Shown here in pieces: positions 1-8,356 of a stretch of DNA of 64,000 bases. The stretch covers positions 62,001 through 126,000 of the forward strand of contig JAFDHF010000004.1 in the NCBI GenBank assembly GCA_019308905.1. Reading direction: 5' to 3'. Under the pieces are notes generated by a model, which ran no database searches, was not told where the DNA came from, and was given only the letters and a program-made list of their open reading frames with translations. Source of the DNA: Deltaproteobacteria bacterium. Its GTDB lineage: Bacteria; Desulfobacterota; BSN033; WVXP01. Every line of letters begins with the position of its first letter. Position 1 is the first letter of the stretch. Both the position numbers and the translations under genes were made by a program.

Positions 1-835
1 CGATCAGATCCGCCTCGAGGATCTTAAGAGGAGAATCCACGAACAGAATCTCAGCCTGGCCGAAACCCACCTCAAGATGAACCACATCTTCGAGAGTATC
101 CTCGAAAAGTATCGAATCGATATCAGGGTCGCCCCTGTTCCAGAGGAGGTTCGTAACGGGAACGTCCCGGATCAGAACCGGCTGGCGAGCCTCAAGGCCT
201 CACTCGACGGCCTCGGTGAGGTGAATCTCGTGGCTCTTCAAGAGTACGAGGATCTCAAGGAGCGTTACGAGTTTTTGGCCGGCCAGCAGGAGGATCTCAG
301 GGCCTCGCTCGGCCGGCTCAGGAAGGCCATCCAACGGATAGACAGGACCACCAAGAGGCGTTTCATCGAGGCCTTTGAAGGGACAAACGAAAAGTTCCAG
401 GTCCTGTTCCCCCGGCTGTTCAACGGCGGGAAAGCGGCTCTGGTCATGACAGATGAGCAGGACGTTCTCTCGACCGGCATCGAAATCATGGTCCAACTCC
501 CCGGCAAGCGGCTCCAGCGTCTCGACCTCCTCTCCGGAGGGGAAAAGACCCTGGTGGCCATCGCTCTTGTCTTCTCTCTCTTTCTCTACAGGCCGACCCC
601 TTTCTGCCTGCTCGACGAGGTGGACGCGCCCCTTGATGACACCAATGTGGGAAAGTTCCTCGAGATGATTCAGGAACTGTCGGGCCGATCCCAGTTGATA
701 GTCATCACCCACAACAAGAAGACCATGGAGATCGCTCATACCCTTTACGGCATTACCATGGAGTCTCCCGGGATCTCCAAGGTCGTTTCCGTGAGGCTGA
801 ACCAACCGGAGCTTCCCAGCCGGGCTCCCAACTGA
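1..835 (+). CDS. smc: Chromosome segregation protein SMC, C-terminal part (5' truncated)
   Basis: The reading frame is open from base 2 at the window edge, so only the C-terminal end is present. It holds the last part of the coiled coil and the C-terminal ATPase head: the ABC-type signature LSGGEK followed by the Walker B segment FCLLDEVDAPLDD and the D-loop, then the switch histidine in VITHNKKT. SMC dimers form the condensin ring that compacts and segregates chromosomes. The protein ends in a short SMC-like tail (residues VVSVRL and about a dozen more). The first in-frame ATG at 77 is internal, since the coiled-coil sequence continues upstream of it. Family assignment is secure from the signature and Walker B pair. 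Confidence 0.95.
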   Translation, partial: DQIRLEDLKRRIHEQNLSLAETHLKMNHIFESILEKYRIDIRVAPVPEEVRNGNVPDQNRLASLKASLDGLGEVNLVALQEYEDLKERYEFLAGQQEDLRASLGRLRKAIQRIDRTTKRRFIEAFEGTNEKFQVLFPRLFNGGKAALVMTDEQDVLSTGIEIMVQLPGKRLQRLDLLSGGEKTLVAIALVFSLFLYRPTPFCLLDEVDAPLDDTNVGKFLEMIQELSGRSQLIVITHNKKTMEIAHTLYGITMESPGISKVVSVRLNQPELPSRAPN

Positions 836-1039
836 ACAAACCCCACTGCCTCTCAAACCCCGATAGGGCCGACGCGAGGGTTTGAAGGGACCGCACACCC
901 TATCATGTAAGGGTCACCGCGTGGGCTCAGGAGCGAAGGAACAAGGGCTTTCCCCTTGAGAGTCGAGGAATATCTCCAGGAATCAAGAGACCCTACGACG
1001 TGTCCTCCGAAGGCCCGGGGAACTCCCGGGAAAATAACC

Positions 1040-1067
1040 TTGACAATTTTCCCGGTTCCTGTATACT
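1040..1067 (+). promoter_or_regulatory. Sigma70-type promoter
   Basis: TTGACA (1040-1045) and TATACT (1062-1067) are separated by 16 bp. The -35 is a perfect match and the -10 matches five of six positions. It points toward the binding-protein gene starting at 1586 and would give a long 5' leader. Confidence 0.6.
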
Positions 1068-1347
1068 CTCTCTGACGTTTATACACGTGCGGCTTGCATC
1101 GGGAGCACGCAAAGCAGGTGAGTTCTCATCAGAGGGATGCGAGGGGGGGAGTAATGGTTTGCTTCTCCATAGGGAAAGAGGATTTAGGTCCATGAACCTG
1201 TGCTTTTTTCTGAAAGGCCTTTGTCAAAGGATGTATCTCTACGCATCTCCTTCTATCTCCAGCGACCGGGCTGGCTCAATGAGAGCCTGCCTACCAGCTC
1301 CCGGCTATCTTCCCCGCGTTGGATCCATCTTGTACGACTTTACCATC

Positions 1348-1378
1348 GGTGGGGGCGACCCTGTTTTTCGCTCCCACC
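1348..1378 (+). other. Hairpin in the leader of the importer operon
   Basis: GGTGGGGGCGA (1348-1358) pairs with TCGCTCCCACC (1368-1378), giving 11 pairs with one G-U and a 9-nt loop. There is no T-run, so it is not an ordinary terminator. It may be part of a structured leader; its function is unknown. Confidence 0.3.
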
Positions 1379-1585
1379 CAGCCTGAACCGGCTCATTCCC
1401 GACTCCTTGTCAGACCTCACCTTCCATCTCCACCGCGTAAAACTCCTTCTGAAGGGGTGGCTTGTCCGTCAGGGTCGGGAAAGACCGGGAGATCGGAGAA
1501 ACGGGCACGGGGGGTCAACCCTTTTACAGCAAACAGAGTGGCCCTCTTCAAGGGGGTACAAATCCAAGTAAGGAGGTATCGGATA

Positions 1586-2827
1586 ATGAAGAGTAGCAGG
1601 ATTGCAGGGCTGGCGGTTTTTCTTTTGGTTGGAACACTTCTTTCTGTATCTCTGGTCCACGCCGGGGGGTTGGGCGTGAGGTGGGGGCTGCTGCCGCCTC
1701 TTACCGGACCCTTTGCCACTCTGGGAAAACAGCAGATGCAGGGGGCGACCCTGGCGCTGGAAGAACTCAAGGCCAAAGGAGGTCCCTTCGAGGACATCCG
1801 GTGGTTCGTGGAGGATACCACTCTCAAGGCTCCTGTTGCGGTCCAGAAAGCAGAAAAACTGATCGAGAAGAGGGGGGTCCAGTTTATTACGGGCTGCATC
1901 AGCAGCAGTTCTGCCCTTGCGGTTCGCGAGGTCATCGACCGCCACAGGGTCTTTTTCAATCCCACGGTGGGAACAAACATGTTCAATACTGCCGATGCCA
2001 GGTGCAGCCGTTACGGCTTCCGCACGGAGCTGATGACCTGGCAAGTAGTCAAGGCTTTGAGCCATATGGTACGCGGCCTGGTGGACAGTGGCAAGCTCGG
2101 CAAACGTTACTGGCTGGTAATTCCTGAGTACGCCTACGGCATCTCAATGCGGGACAGCTGGCGGAAATTGACCCGGGACTTCCTGGAAGAGGTGGGCTAC
2201 AGTGGAGAGAAAGGGTTCGGACTGAAAGACCACTCGGCAATCATCACCGAGATATCAGCTGCAAGGGATGCCGGCGAGGTGGATTTTGTGGCAAGTTGCC
2301 TCCTGGGGTCTCCCCTGGTGACTTTCATGCAGCAGGCCCAGGCGGGGGGCCTGATCGGTAAGGGGGATGGGCGCCTTCCCGTGGTGAACCCGGTTCTCCA
2401 GTTCAATATCAGAGAGATCGGGGATATCGCCCTCGGCCACTACAGCGCCTACCGGTACTCTCTCATCCACAAATCGAAGACGAACAGGAAATTCATCAAG
2501 GCCTATTACGAACGCTGGGGGATGTACCCGGACAATTTCGCTCACAATGCCTATGTGGCGGTCATGATGATGGCCCAGGGGATCAAGGCCGCCAAGTCGG
2601 TGGAACCCGGGAGGGTTCTGGCCGAACTTGAAAAAGAGAGAAAGTACACCGCCCCTATGGGCAGATCGTACTTCAGGGCTTCAGATCACCAGATCATCCG
2701 CAATATCGGTGCCGGCCAGGTCGTCAAGGTGAAAGACTATCCCTTCCCTGTCATGAAGCTCGTCGGCAAGATGCTCAATGGTAAAGAGGCCATTGCGGGC
2801 ATCGAGCAGAAGTGCAGATTCCAGTAA
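1586..2827 (+). CDS. Branched-chain amino acid-type ABC transporter, periplasmic binding protein (LivK-like)
   Basis: A 413-residue binding protein of the type I periplasmic fold (LivK/HmgF family). The start at 1586 is chosen because AAGGAGG lies 8-10 bases upstream and the protein begins with a classic Sec signal peptide (Lys-Ser-Ser-Arg, hydrophobic core, cleavage after VHA near residue 26). The mature protein opens with LLPPLTGPFATLGKQQ, typical of the family, which captures amino acids, amides or aromatic acids in the periplasm. It is the first gene of a five-gene importer operon followed by a phenylacetate-CoA-ligase-like gene, so an aromatic carboxylate is a reasonable alternative substrate. 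The frame is open upstream to 1319, but that part is not protein-like. Confidence 0.88.
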   Translation: MKSSRIAGLAVFLLVGTLLSVSLVHAGGLGVRWGLLPPLTGPFATLGKQQMQGATLALEELKAKGGPFEDIRWFVEDTTLKAPVAVQKAEKLIEKRGVQFITGCISSSSALAVREVIDRHRVFFNPTVGTNMFNTADARCSRYGFRTELMTWQVVKALSHMVRGLVDSGKLGKRYWLVIPEYAYGISMRDSWRKLTRDFLEEVGYSGEKGFGLKDHSAIITEISAARDAGEVDFVASCLLGSPLVTFMQQAQAGGLIGKGDGRLPVVNPVLQFNIREIGDIALGHYSAYRYSLIHKSKTNRKFIKAYYERWGMYPDNFAHNAYVAVMMMAQGIKAAKSVEPGRVLAELEKERKYTAPMGRSYFRASDHQIIRNIGAGQVVKVKDYPFPVMKLVGKMLNGKEAIAGIEQKCRFQ

Positions 2828-2885
2828 TCCGGACACCGGTCGGGAGGGGCGTCTCCCCCTCCCATCCGGTGGCTGATCAGGTTCG

Positions 2886-3899
2886 ATGGCGGAATTGGAA
2901 CCCGTAACAGAACAAAACCAGAGGATTGGAAGCCTCAAGGATGGCAGGGCCCTGGCCAAGTTTCTGATCGTGGCAGGGCTGTGCGCCATGCTGGTGTGGC
3001 TGTCTTCGCATCGGGTGCTGCCGAGGATGACGGCCAAGGTAGCCTTCAAGCAACTCCTTAACGGGCTGACCCTGGGCTTCATGTACGTGATAATCGCCTC
3101 GGGCCTCTCCCTCATCTTCGGCCTGATGGAGGTAATCAACTTCGCCCACGGCGCCCTTTACATGCTCGGGGCCTACTTCGGGCTTACCCTGTTCAGGGCA
3201 ACCGGGGACTTCTGGCTCTCTCTCCTCGCGGCTCCCGTCATCGTCGGTGCCGTCGGTATGGGTCTGGAGTATACGACCTTTCGACCTCTCTACGGGAGGA
3301 GCCCCCTCTACCACATTCTGCTCACCTTCGGCCTTGTGCTGGTCATCGGAGATGCTACAGAAATGGTCTGGGGTAAGGCCTATCACCTCTTCCCCAGACC
3401 CAAGGGATTCGAGGGCATGGTCGGCTTCCTCGGCATAACATATCCATCCTACAGGCTGTTCGTCCTTGCGGTTGGAGTCGCCATATCGGTCTTTTTCTGG
3501 TTCATGCTGAAAAGAACCGGGTTCGGCCTGATTATTCGGGCAGGCACCTACAATCGAGAGATTACCAGTGCCTTCGGTATCGATATCTCGAGGTACTTCA
3601 CCGTCGTCTTCGGGCTCGGTGTTGCTATAGCCGGTGCAGCCGGGGTCTTGATGGCGCCCATCCTGAGCGTTCACCCCCATATGGGGGATGGCATCATTAT
3701 CACCGCCTTCATAGTCGTCGTGGTTGGGGGGTTGGGGAGCCTCTCCGGAGCGGCTCTTGCCGGAATTCTCATCGGAATTCTCGAGAGCTTCAGTGTCATT
3801 CTCTTTCCGGCCTTTACAGGGGCGATGATGTATGTGGTGATGGTAATCGTCCTCCTGTTTCGACCTCAGGGCCTTCTTGGGACCGAGGAGATCCGATGA
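2886..3899 (+). CDS. Branched-chain amino acid-type ABC transporter permease (LivH-like)
   Basis: An integral membrane protein of 337 residues with the LivH hallmark near residues 57-90: LLNGLTLGFMYVIIASGLSL, then LMEVINFAHGALYMLGAY. Eight or so hydrophobic segments follow. Together with the next gene it forms the transmembrane channel of the importer. An N-terminal stretch of about 35 residues precedes the usual start of the family, so translation might instead begin at the ATG at 2988. It ends in an ATGA overlap with the next permease gene, indicating translational coupling. Confidence 0.9.
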   Translation: MAELEPVTEQNQRIGSLKDGRALAKFLIVAGLCAMLVWLSSHRVLPRMTAKVAFKQLLNGLTLGFMYVIIASGLSLIFGLMEVINFAHGALYMLGAYFGLTLFRATGDFWLSLLAAPVIVGAVGMGLEYTTFRPLYGRSPLYHILLTFGLVLVIGDATEMVWGKAYHLFPRPKGFEGMVGFLGITYPSYRLFVLAVGVAISVFFWFMLKRTGFGLIIRAGTYNREITSAFGIDISRYFTVVFGLGVAIAGAAGVLMAPILSVHPHMGDGIIITAFIVVVVGGLGSLSGAALAGILIGILESFSVILFPAFTGAMMYVVMVIVLLFRPQGLLGTEEIR

Positions 3900-5008
3900 C
3901 CTGGAAGCTTCCACAACTGCTCAAAGGACCGGAGAGACGCTACTGGCGGTTTCTCATCTTTCTTTTCCTGCTGGCCCTTGTGCCTCTGGGAACGGCAGCA
4001 AGGATCTATTCCACCTTCTATCTCCGTTTCGGTACCGAACTCTTGATATTCGGACTCTTCGCCCTCAGCGTGGACATAATCATGGGTTACACGGGGCTGG
4101 TCTCCTTGGGGCCTGCGGCTTTCTTCGGTCTGGGGGCTTACACGGGGGCCTTGACCCTCATCCACCTGGCAGATTCGATCTGGCTCGCCTTCTTGGCGAC
4201 GATACTACTGTCCGGAGTGGTTGCATGGCTCATCGGTTATCTGTCCATAAGGATCAAGGGGGTCTACTTTGCCATGTTGACCCTTGCCTTTGCAGAAATG
4301 TTTCACGAAGTGGCCTTCAATTGGCAGAGCCTGACCGGGGGGTCGGACGGGCTGATCGGTGTGCCCCGGCCAGAGGTCGGCATCGCCCCCCTGGCTGTCA
4401 GCCTCGGTAATTCATACGTCCTTTTCTATCTGGTTCTTTTCGTGGTCATCGCCGTCTACTACGGATGTGTGAGGCTGGTCAACTCGCCGTTCGGCCGAGT
4501 ACTCCAGGCGATCAGGGACAACGAGGAGAGAGCCGAGTTTGTCGGTTATGACATTCGAGTCTTCAAGCGGCGGGCTTTTGTCGTCTCAGGCATCATTGCC
4601 GGGGTCTCAGGTACCCTCTTTGCCCTGCTCAGATTCGTCGATCCGGATGTCTTCAACTGGCTCACCTCGGCAGAGGTCCTTGTCATGAATCTCTTCGGCG
4701 GCATGGGGACACTGTACGGTCCCATCATCGGAGCCATGGTTTTCCTCTTTGCCAGGGACCTTATCAGCTCCTACACGGAACACTGGCGAATCATCCTCGG
4801 AGGCATCTTCGTGGCCTTCGTGATCTACTCACCCCAGGGAATCGTCGGACTTTCACGGAGCCTCGTCTCCTGGGTCTCAACGGCTGTGAACCTCCCGCTG
4901 CCTCGGGGTGCGGCCAGGAAGACCCCGGCCCCGATCCCGCCGCTCGGGGGGGCGGCCCATGTCGATCCTGAGCAGGACTCCCCCATGAAATCGGAATTGG
5001 GAAGGTAG
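3896..5008 (+). CDS. Branched-chain amino acid-type ABC transporter permease (LivM-like)
   Basis: The second channel subunit, 370 residues, overlapping the previous gene by 4 bp (ATGA). It contains the LivM motif SVDIIMGYTGLVSLGPAAFF near residues 60-80 and the cytoplasmic EAA-type loop VLQAIRDNEERAEFVGYD that contacts the ATPases. The last 50 residues form a polar proline-rich tail beyond the membrane domain that most LivM proteins lack. It acts with the LivH-like and LivG/LivF-like products as one inner-membrane importer. Confidence 0.9.
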   Translation: MTWKLPQLLKGPERRYWRFLIFLFLLALVPLGTAARIYSTFYLRFGTELLIFGLFALSVDIIMGYTGLVSLGPAAFFGLGAYTGALTLIHLADSIWLAFLATILLSGVVAWLIGYLSIRIKGVYFAMLTLAFAEMFHEVAFNWQSLTGGSDGLIGVPRPEVGIAPLAVSLGNSYVLFYLVLFVVIAVYYGCVRLVNSPFGRVLQAIRDNEERAEFVGYDIRVFKRRAFVVSGIIAGVSGTLFALLRFVDPDVFNWLTSAEVLVMNLFGGMGTLYGPIIGAMVFLFARDLISSYTEHWRIILGGIFVAFVIYSPQGIVGLSRSLVSWVSTAVNLPLPRGAARKTPAPIPPLGGAAHVDPEQDSPMKSELGR

Positions 5009-5013
5009 AACAG

Positions 5014-5781
5014 ATGTCAGGCAATAATGGCGGAAACCCATCGGTACTCCTGGAGACTCAGGGTATCTCAAAGGCTTTTGGTCTAATGTTGGCGGTCAAC
5101 CGTCTCGATCTCAAGATAAACAGAGGGGAGCTCTCCTCCATCATCGGGCCGAACGGGGCGGGAAAGACGACCCTCTTCAATCTGATCAGCGGCAAGATGC
5201 GTCCCACCCAGGGAAAGGTCGTATTCAAAGGAGAAGACATCACCGCCCTGGCTCCAAACGTGATCGCACGGAAGGGGCTTGCCCGGTCTTTTCAAATCAC
5301 GAACATCTTTCAGGACCTTACGGTCTTTGAAAATGTGCGGCTGGCGGTCCAGCAGAAACACGGGAAGAGATCGGCCTTCTTTACCCCTGCATGGCGTCTC
5401 AAGGAGGTGAATGAAAAGGCTGGGGAGATTCTGAAATCCATCGGACTCATAGGAGAGAGAAAGCAGGTGGCCAGGAACCTCTCTTACGGAGACCAACGGC
5501 ATCTGGAAATCGGGATAGCCCTGGCAATGGAGCCTGACCTGCTCCTTCTGGACGAGCCCACATCAGGGATGTCCTCTCTTGAAACCCGCAGTACCATGCG
5601 GCTCATCCAGAGGCTCTCCGAGACCCTTACCATCCTTCTTATCGAGCATAAGATGGACGTGGTCATGAGTCTGTCCCAGAGGGTCTTTGTGATGCACTAT
5701 GGAGAAAAGATCGCAGAGGGCTCTCCCAAAGAGGTGGAGAGAAATGCGAGGGTCAGGCAGGCGTACCTGGGAGACCTCTAG
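5014..5781 (+). CDS. Branched-chain amino acid-type ABC transporter ATPase (LivG-like)
   Basis: A 255-residue cytoplasmic nucleotide-binding subunit. Walker A GPNGAGKTT lies at residues 45-53, the signature is LSYGDQR (the family often has Q or G here), Walker B is LLLLDEPTSGM, and the switch histidine is in LLIEHKMD. A long insertion after the Q-loop and the C-terminal NARVRQAYLG motif are typical of LivG. It starts five bases after the permease stop and overlaps the next ATPase start by one base, so all five genes appear to be one operon. Confidence 0.92.
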   Translation: MSGNNGGNPSVLLETQGISKAFGLMLAVNRLDLKINRGELSSIIGPNGAGKTTLFNLISGKMRPTQGKVVFKGEDITALAPNVIARKGLARSFQITNIFQDLTVFENVRLAVQQKHGKRSAFFTPAWRLKEVNEKAGEILKSIGLIGERKQVARNLSYGDQRHLEIGIALAMEPDLLLLDEPTSGMSSLETRSTMRLIQRLSETLTILLIEHKMDVVMSLSQRVFVMHYGEKIAEGSPKEVERNARVRQAYLGDL

Positions 5782-6491
5782 TGCTCCAAGTAGAAGACAT
5801 CCATACCTATTACGGCTCAAGCCACGTTCTCCACGGCGTCTCCCTCCATGTGGGGGAGAAAGAGGTTGTCTCCCTGCTCGGCCGCAACGGAGCAGGCAAA
5901 ACCACGACGATTCGAAGCATCATGGGTTTGACCCCACCGAGGGAGGGGGACATCACTTTCCTCGGAGAGAAGATCGCCCGGAAACCTCCCCACGTGATCT
6001 TCCACCTCGGGATCAAGATCGTTCCCCAGGGGAAACAAATCATTCCCAGACTGACGGTTGAAGAGAATCTGAGGCTCGCCATGATCAAGGCGGATCTCGA
6101 CAGGGGAACGAGAGAGACCCTGGGTGCGGTCTACGACCGCTTCCCAGTCTTGGGGAAGAGGAAGAGACAACCTGCCGGGCACCTGAGTGGAGGAGAACGC
6201 CAAATGCTCGCCATCGCCAGAGCCCTCTTGGGCAAGACGAAACTGATTCTCCTGGACGAACCGACCGAAGGCCTGGCGCCCTTGATCGTCCAGGAAATCA
6301 AGGGTATCGTCCTGAACATCAAGCAGCAGGACGTGGCCATCTTCATTGCCGAACAGAACATCGGTATGGCCCTGGAGACGGCCGGGCGGCACTATATCAT
6401 CGACAAGGGCAGGGTCGAATTCGAGGGGACGAGCGAACAACTGCGGCGAAGCGAGACCGTCATGGAGACCTATCTCGGAATCTCCACCTGA
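5781..6491 (+). CDS. Branched-chain amino acid-type ABC transporter ATPase (LivF-like)
   Basis: The second nucleotide-binding subunit, 236 residues, starting with GTG whose G is the last base of the previous TAG stop. Walker A GRNGAGKTT is at residues 34-42, the signature LSGGERQMLAIARAL and Walker B LILLDEPTEGLAP follow, and it ends with METYLGI as LivF proteins do. It pairs with the LivG-like subunit to power uptake. This is the last transporter gene; the next gene begins 279 bp downstream. Confidence 0.92.
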   Translation: MLQVEDIHTYYGSSHVLHGVSLHVGEKEVVSLLGRNGAGKTTTIRSIMGLTPPREGDITFLGEKIARKPPHVIFHLGIKIVPQGKQIIPRLTVEENLRLAMIKADLDRGTRETLGAVYDRFPVLGKRKRQPAGHLSGGERQMLAIARALLGKTKLILLDEPTEGLAPLIVQEIKGIVLNIKQQDVAIFIAEQNIGMALETAGRHYIIDKGRVEFEGTSEQLRRSETVMETYLGIST

Positions 6492-6614
6492 CATTTCCTG
6501 AACCAGGCGGCCCCTACCGGCAGACCTCTTTCTCTCCCGGGCCTTGTTTTCTCCTTGTCCAGCCCGTCTAGATCGGCCAACAGGAGGGATGAACTCCTCC
6601 TTCCCGGTGGCGAC

Positions 6615-6644
6615 TTGACACCTCGGAGGGCTCTGTGCTATAGC
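6615..6644 (+). promoter_or_regulatory. Possible promoter for the CoA-ligase gene
   Basis: TTGACA (6615-6620) is followed after 18 bp by TATAGC (6639-6644). The -35 is perfect and the -10 is moderate. It would drive the gene at 6771 independently of the importer. Confidence 0.35.
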
Positions 6645-6770
6645 AGAACTGATCGACACCGCGGCGAGACGGCTTTGCATCCGGGAGTCAGGGGCGGATA
6701 GTGCCGGCGGACATGCTTTGGAGCTTGCGCCTCGCCGTTCGACTCGATAAATCCACAGAGAGGGGTCGCG

Positions 6771-8072
6771 ATGAAATACTGGGATGAGAAGTTCGAGACC
6801 ATGCCATTGAAGGAGATGCAGGAGTTTCAGCTGAAGAACCTCCAGGAGACTCTCAAATGGGTCTATGAGCGGGTCCCCTATTATAGGAACAAGTTCGACA
6901 ACGCCGGTGTGAAGCCCGAGGATTGCAAGAGCCTGGAGGATCTGGCAAGATTCCCCTTCACCAACAAGGCGGATCTGAGAGACAACTATCCCTTCGGCCT
7001 CTGCGCCGTGCCCATGCACGAGGTAGTCCGCATCCACGCCTCATCGGGAACTACAGGCAAGCCCATAACAGGACCCTACACCCGGGAAGATGTGGACCAG
7101 TGGGCCGAGTGTATGGCGAGGAATCTCTTTGCCGCCGGGGTTCGATCGAGCGACGTGTGCCAGAATGCTTACGGCATGGGTCTCTTTACCGGAGGACTCG
7201 GTTTTCACCAGGGAGCCGAGAAGATCGGGTGTACCATCGTCCCAGCCTCATCGGGAATGACGGAGCGGCAGGTTCTGCTCATGCAGGACTTCGGCGCAAC
7301 GGTTCTCTTCTCGACCCCTTCCTATGCCCTCACCATCGCCGAGAAGGCCAGAGAGATGGGTATCGATATGAAGGGGCTTCCCCTCCGCATAGGCGTATTT
7401 GGTGCCGAGCCTTGGACCGCAGAGATGCGCAAGGAGATTGAAGAGAGAATGGACATTCGAGCCATGGAGGCTTACGGGCTGACCGAAATGGGAGGACCGG
7501 GGACCTCTTTTGACTGCTCCGAACAGAGCGGCCTCCACATAAACGAAGACCACTTCATCCCGGAGATCATCGACCCGGTCACAGAGGAGGTGCTTCCCCC
7601 GGGAACCCAGGGGGAACTCGTCTTCACCGCGATCCGCAGGCGGGCTATGCCGCTCATCAGATACAGGACCCGCGACATCACCACCCTGAGGCGGGAGGAG
7701 TGCGCCTGCGGCAGAACGCTTATCAAGATGGACAAGGTCCACGGGCGGAGCGATGACATGCTGATCATAAGCGGCGTCAACGTATTTCCCTCTCAGATAG
7801 AGAGCCTCCTGCTGGACATACCGGAGGTCGAGCCCCAGTACGTGATCATTATCAGGAAGAAGGGATACCTCGACACGATGAGCATCGACGTGGAAGGGAA
7901 GCCTGAGATCTATGAGGCGGGAAAAGAGGGAATCGCGGAGATGGAGAAGAGGATCTCCCGCAAGATCAAGGGGATCATCGGGATCAGCGCCGCCGTGAGG
8001 ATCGTACCGCCGAAAACCATCACCCGAAGCGAGGGTAAGGCCAAACGCGTCCTGGATCAGAGAGGGATGTAG
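6771..8072 (+). CDS. Phenylacetate-CoA ligase family protein (PaaK-like)
   Basis: A 433-residue AMP-forming acyl-CoA ligase of the PaaK type: it adenylates a carboxylic acid and transfers it to CoA in the cytoplasm. The nucleotide-binding loop SSGTTGKP is at residues 91-98, the core YGLTEMGGPG follows, and the C-terminal PaaK domain (VNVFPSQIESLLLDIPEVEP onward) is complete. Length matches the family. Its position between an importer for amino/aromatic acids and two benzoyl-CoA-reductase-like subunits suggests it activates the imported acid. Many PaaK paralogues act on other aryl or short-chain acids, so the substrate is unknown. Confidence 0.85.
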   Translation: MKYWDEKFETMPLKEMQEFQLKNLQETLKWVYERVPYYRNKFDNAGVKPEDCKSLEDLARFPFTNKADLRDNYPFGLCAVPMHEVVRIHASSGTTGKPITGPYTREDVDQWAECMARNLFAAGVRSSDVCQNAYGMGLFTGGLGFHQGAEKIGCTIVPASSGMTERQVLLMQDFGATVLFSTPSYALTIAEKAREMGIDMKGLPLRIGVFGAEPWTAEMRKEIEERMDIRAMEAYGLTEMGGPGTSFDCSEQSGLHINEDHFIPEIIDPVTEEVLPPGTQGELVFTAIRRRAMPLIRYRTRDITTLRREECACGRTLIKMDKVHGRSDDMLIISGVNVFPSQIESLLLDIPEVEPQYVIIIRKKGYLDTMSIDVEGKPEIYEAGKEGIAEMEKRISRKIKGIIGISAAVRIVPPKTITRSEGKAKRVLDQRGM

Positions 8073-8192
8073 CAGATGAGCCGCCTTGCCTGGGTTCGAC
8101 TCGTCGGACAGAGAAGAGCCCCTCCCCTTGCGGCCCGTTCCTTGCCGGAGACGAGGCGGCCTGGATTCGGCGAGTCCGGTCCTGGATACGAG

Positions 8193-8236
8193 GGCGGAGA
8201 CCCCGGATCAGGGGGCGGATTCTCCGGGTTTCCGCC
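8193..8236 (+). other. Nested GC-rich hairpin after the CoA-ligase gene
   Basis: GGCGGA (8193-8198) pairs with TCCGCC (8231-8236), and inside it CCCGGA (8202-8207) pairs with TCCGGG (8223-8228). It lies in the 284-bp gap between the ligase and the dehydratase genes, 38 bp before a terminator. It could stabilise the upstream transcript or form part of a regulatory leader. Confidence 0.35.
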
Positions 8237-8273
8237 GGTGACCGAACGGGCTTGGATTTGGAGAGCCTGCCTG

Positions 8274-8296
8274 AAAGAGGGGGCTCCTCTTTTTTT
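8274..8296 (+). terminator. Intrinsic terminator
   Basis: AAAGAGG (8274-8280), loop GGGCT, then CCTCTTT (8286-8292) running into a T tract to 8296. It separates the ligase gene from the dehydratase pair. It also lies inside an open frame that would extend the next gene upstream, which supports the later start at 8357. Confidence 0.65.
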
Positions 8297-8356
8297 GTGA
8301 TCTATGCGAGGGGAGAGCCAGGCGGGACGCTTCAGATCACATTCGAGAGGCCTGCC

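Larger units (their letters stand above)
836..1585. other. 750-bp non-coding region with a promoter and hairpins upstream of the importer operon
   Basis: No convincing gene is present; open frames here lack ribosome sites and family resemblance. It contains an 8-bp inverted repeat just after smc (853-860 with 878-885, no T-run), a good sigma70-type promoter at 1040-1067 and a stable hairpin at 1348-1378. If transcription starts near 1075, the importer mRNA has a leader of about 500 nt. Confidence 0.5.

Noticed and set aside
1070-1090. Minus-strand frame reading VYKRQ, reminiscent of sequencing-adapter (transposon mosaic end) artefacts
   Set aside because: The DNA differs from the mosaic end at several positions and sits within continuous sequence next to a genomic promoter; coincidence.
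1319-1585. N-terminal extension of the LivK-like protein
   Set aside because: The extension lacks protein-like sequence; a signal peptide and AAGGAGG fix the start at 1586.
2877-3914. Long minus-strand open frame opposite the LivH-like gene (and similar long antisense frames elsewhere)
   Set aside because: These mirror the codon bias of real genes on the opposite strand and show no domains.
8252-8356. Upstream start of the BcrC-like gene at 8252
   Set aside because: This stretch contains a hairpin with a T-run terminator and lacks family similarity; the GTG at 8357 has a ribosome site.
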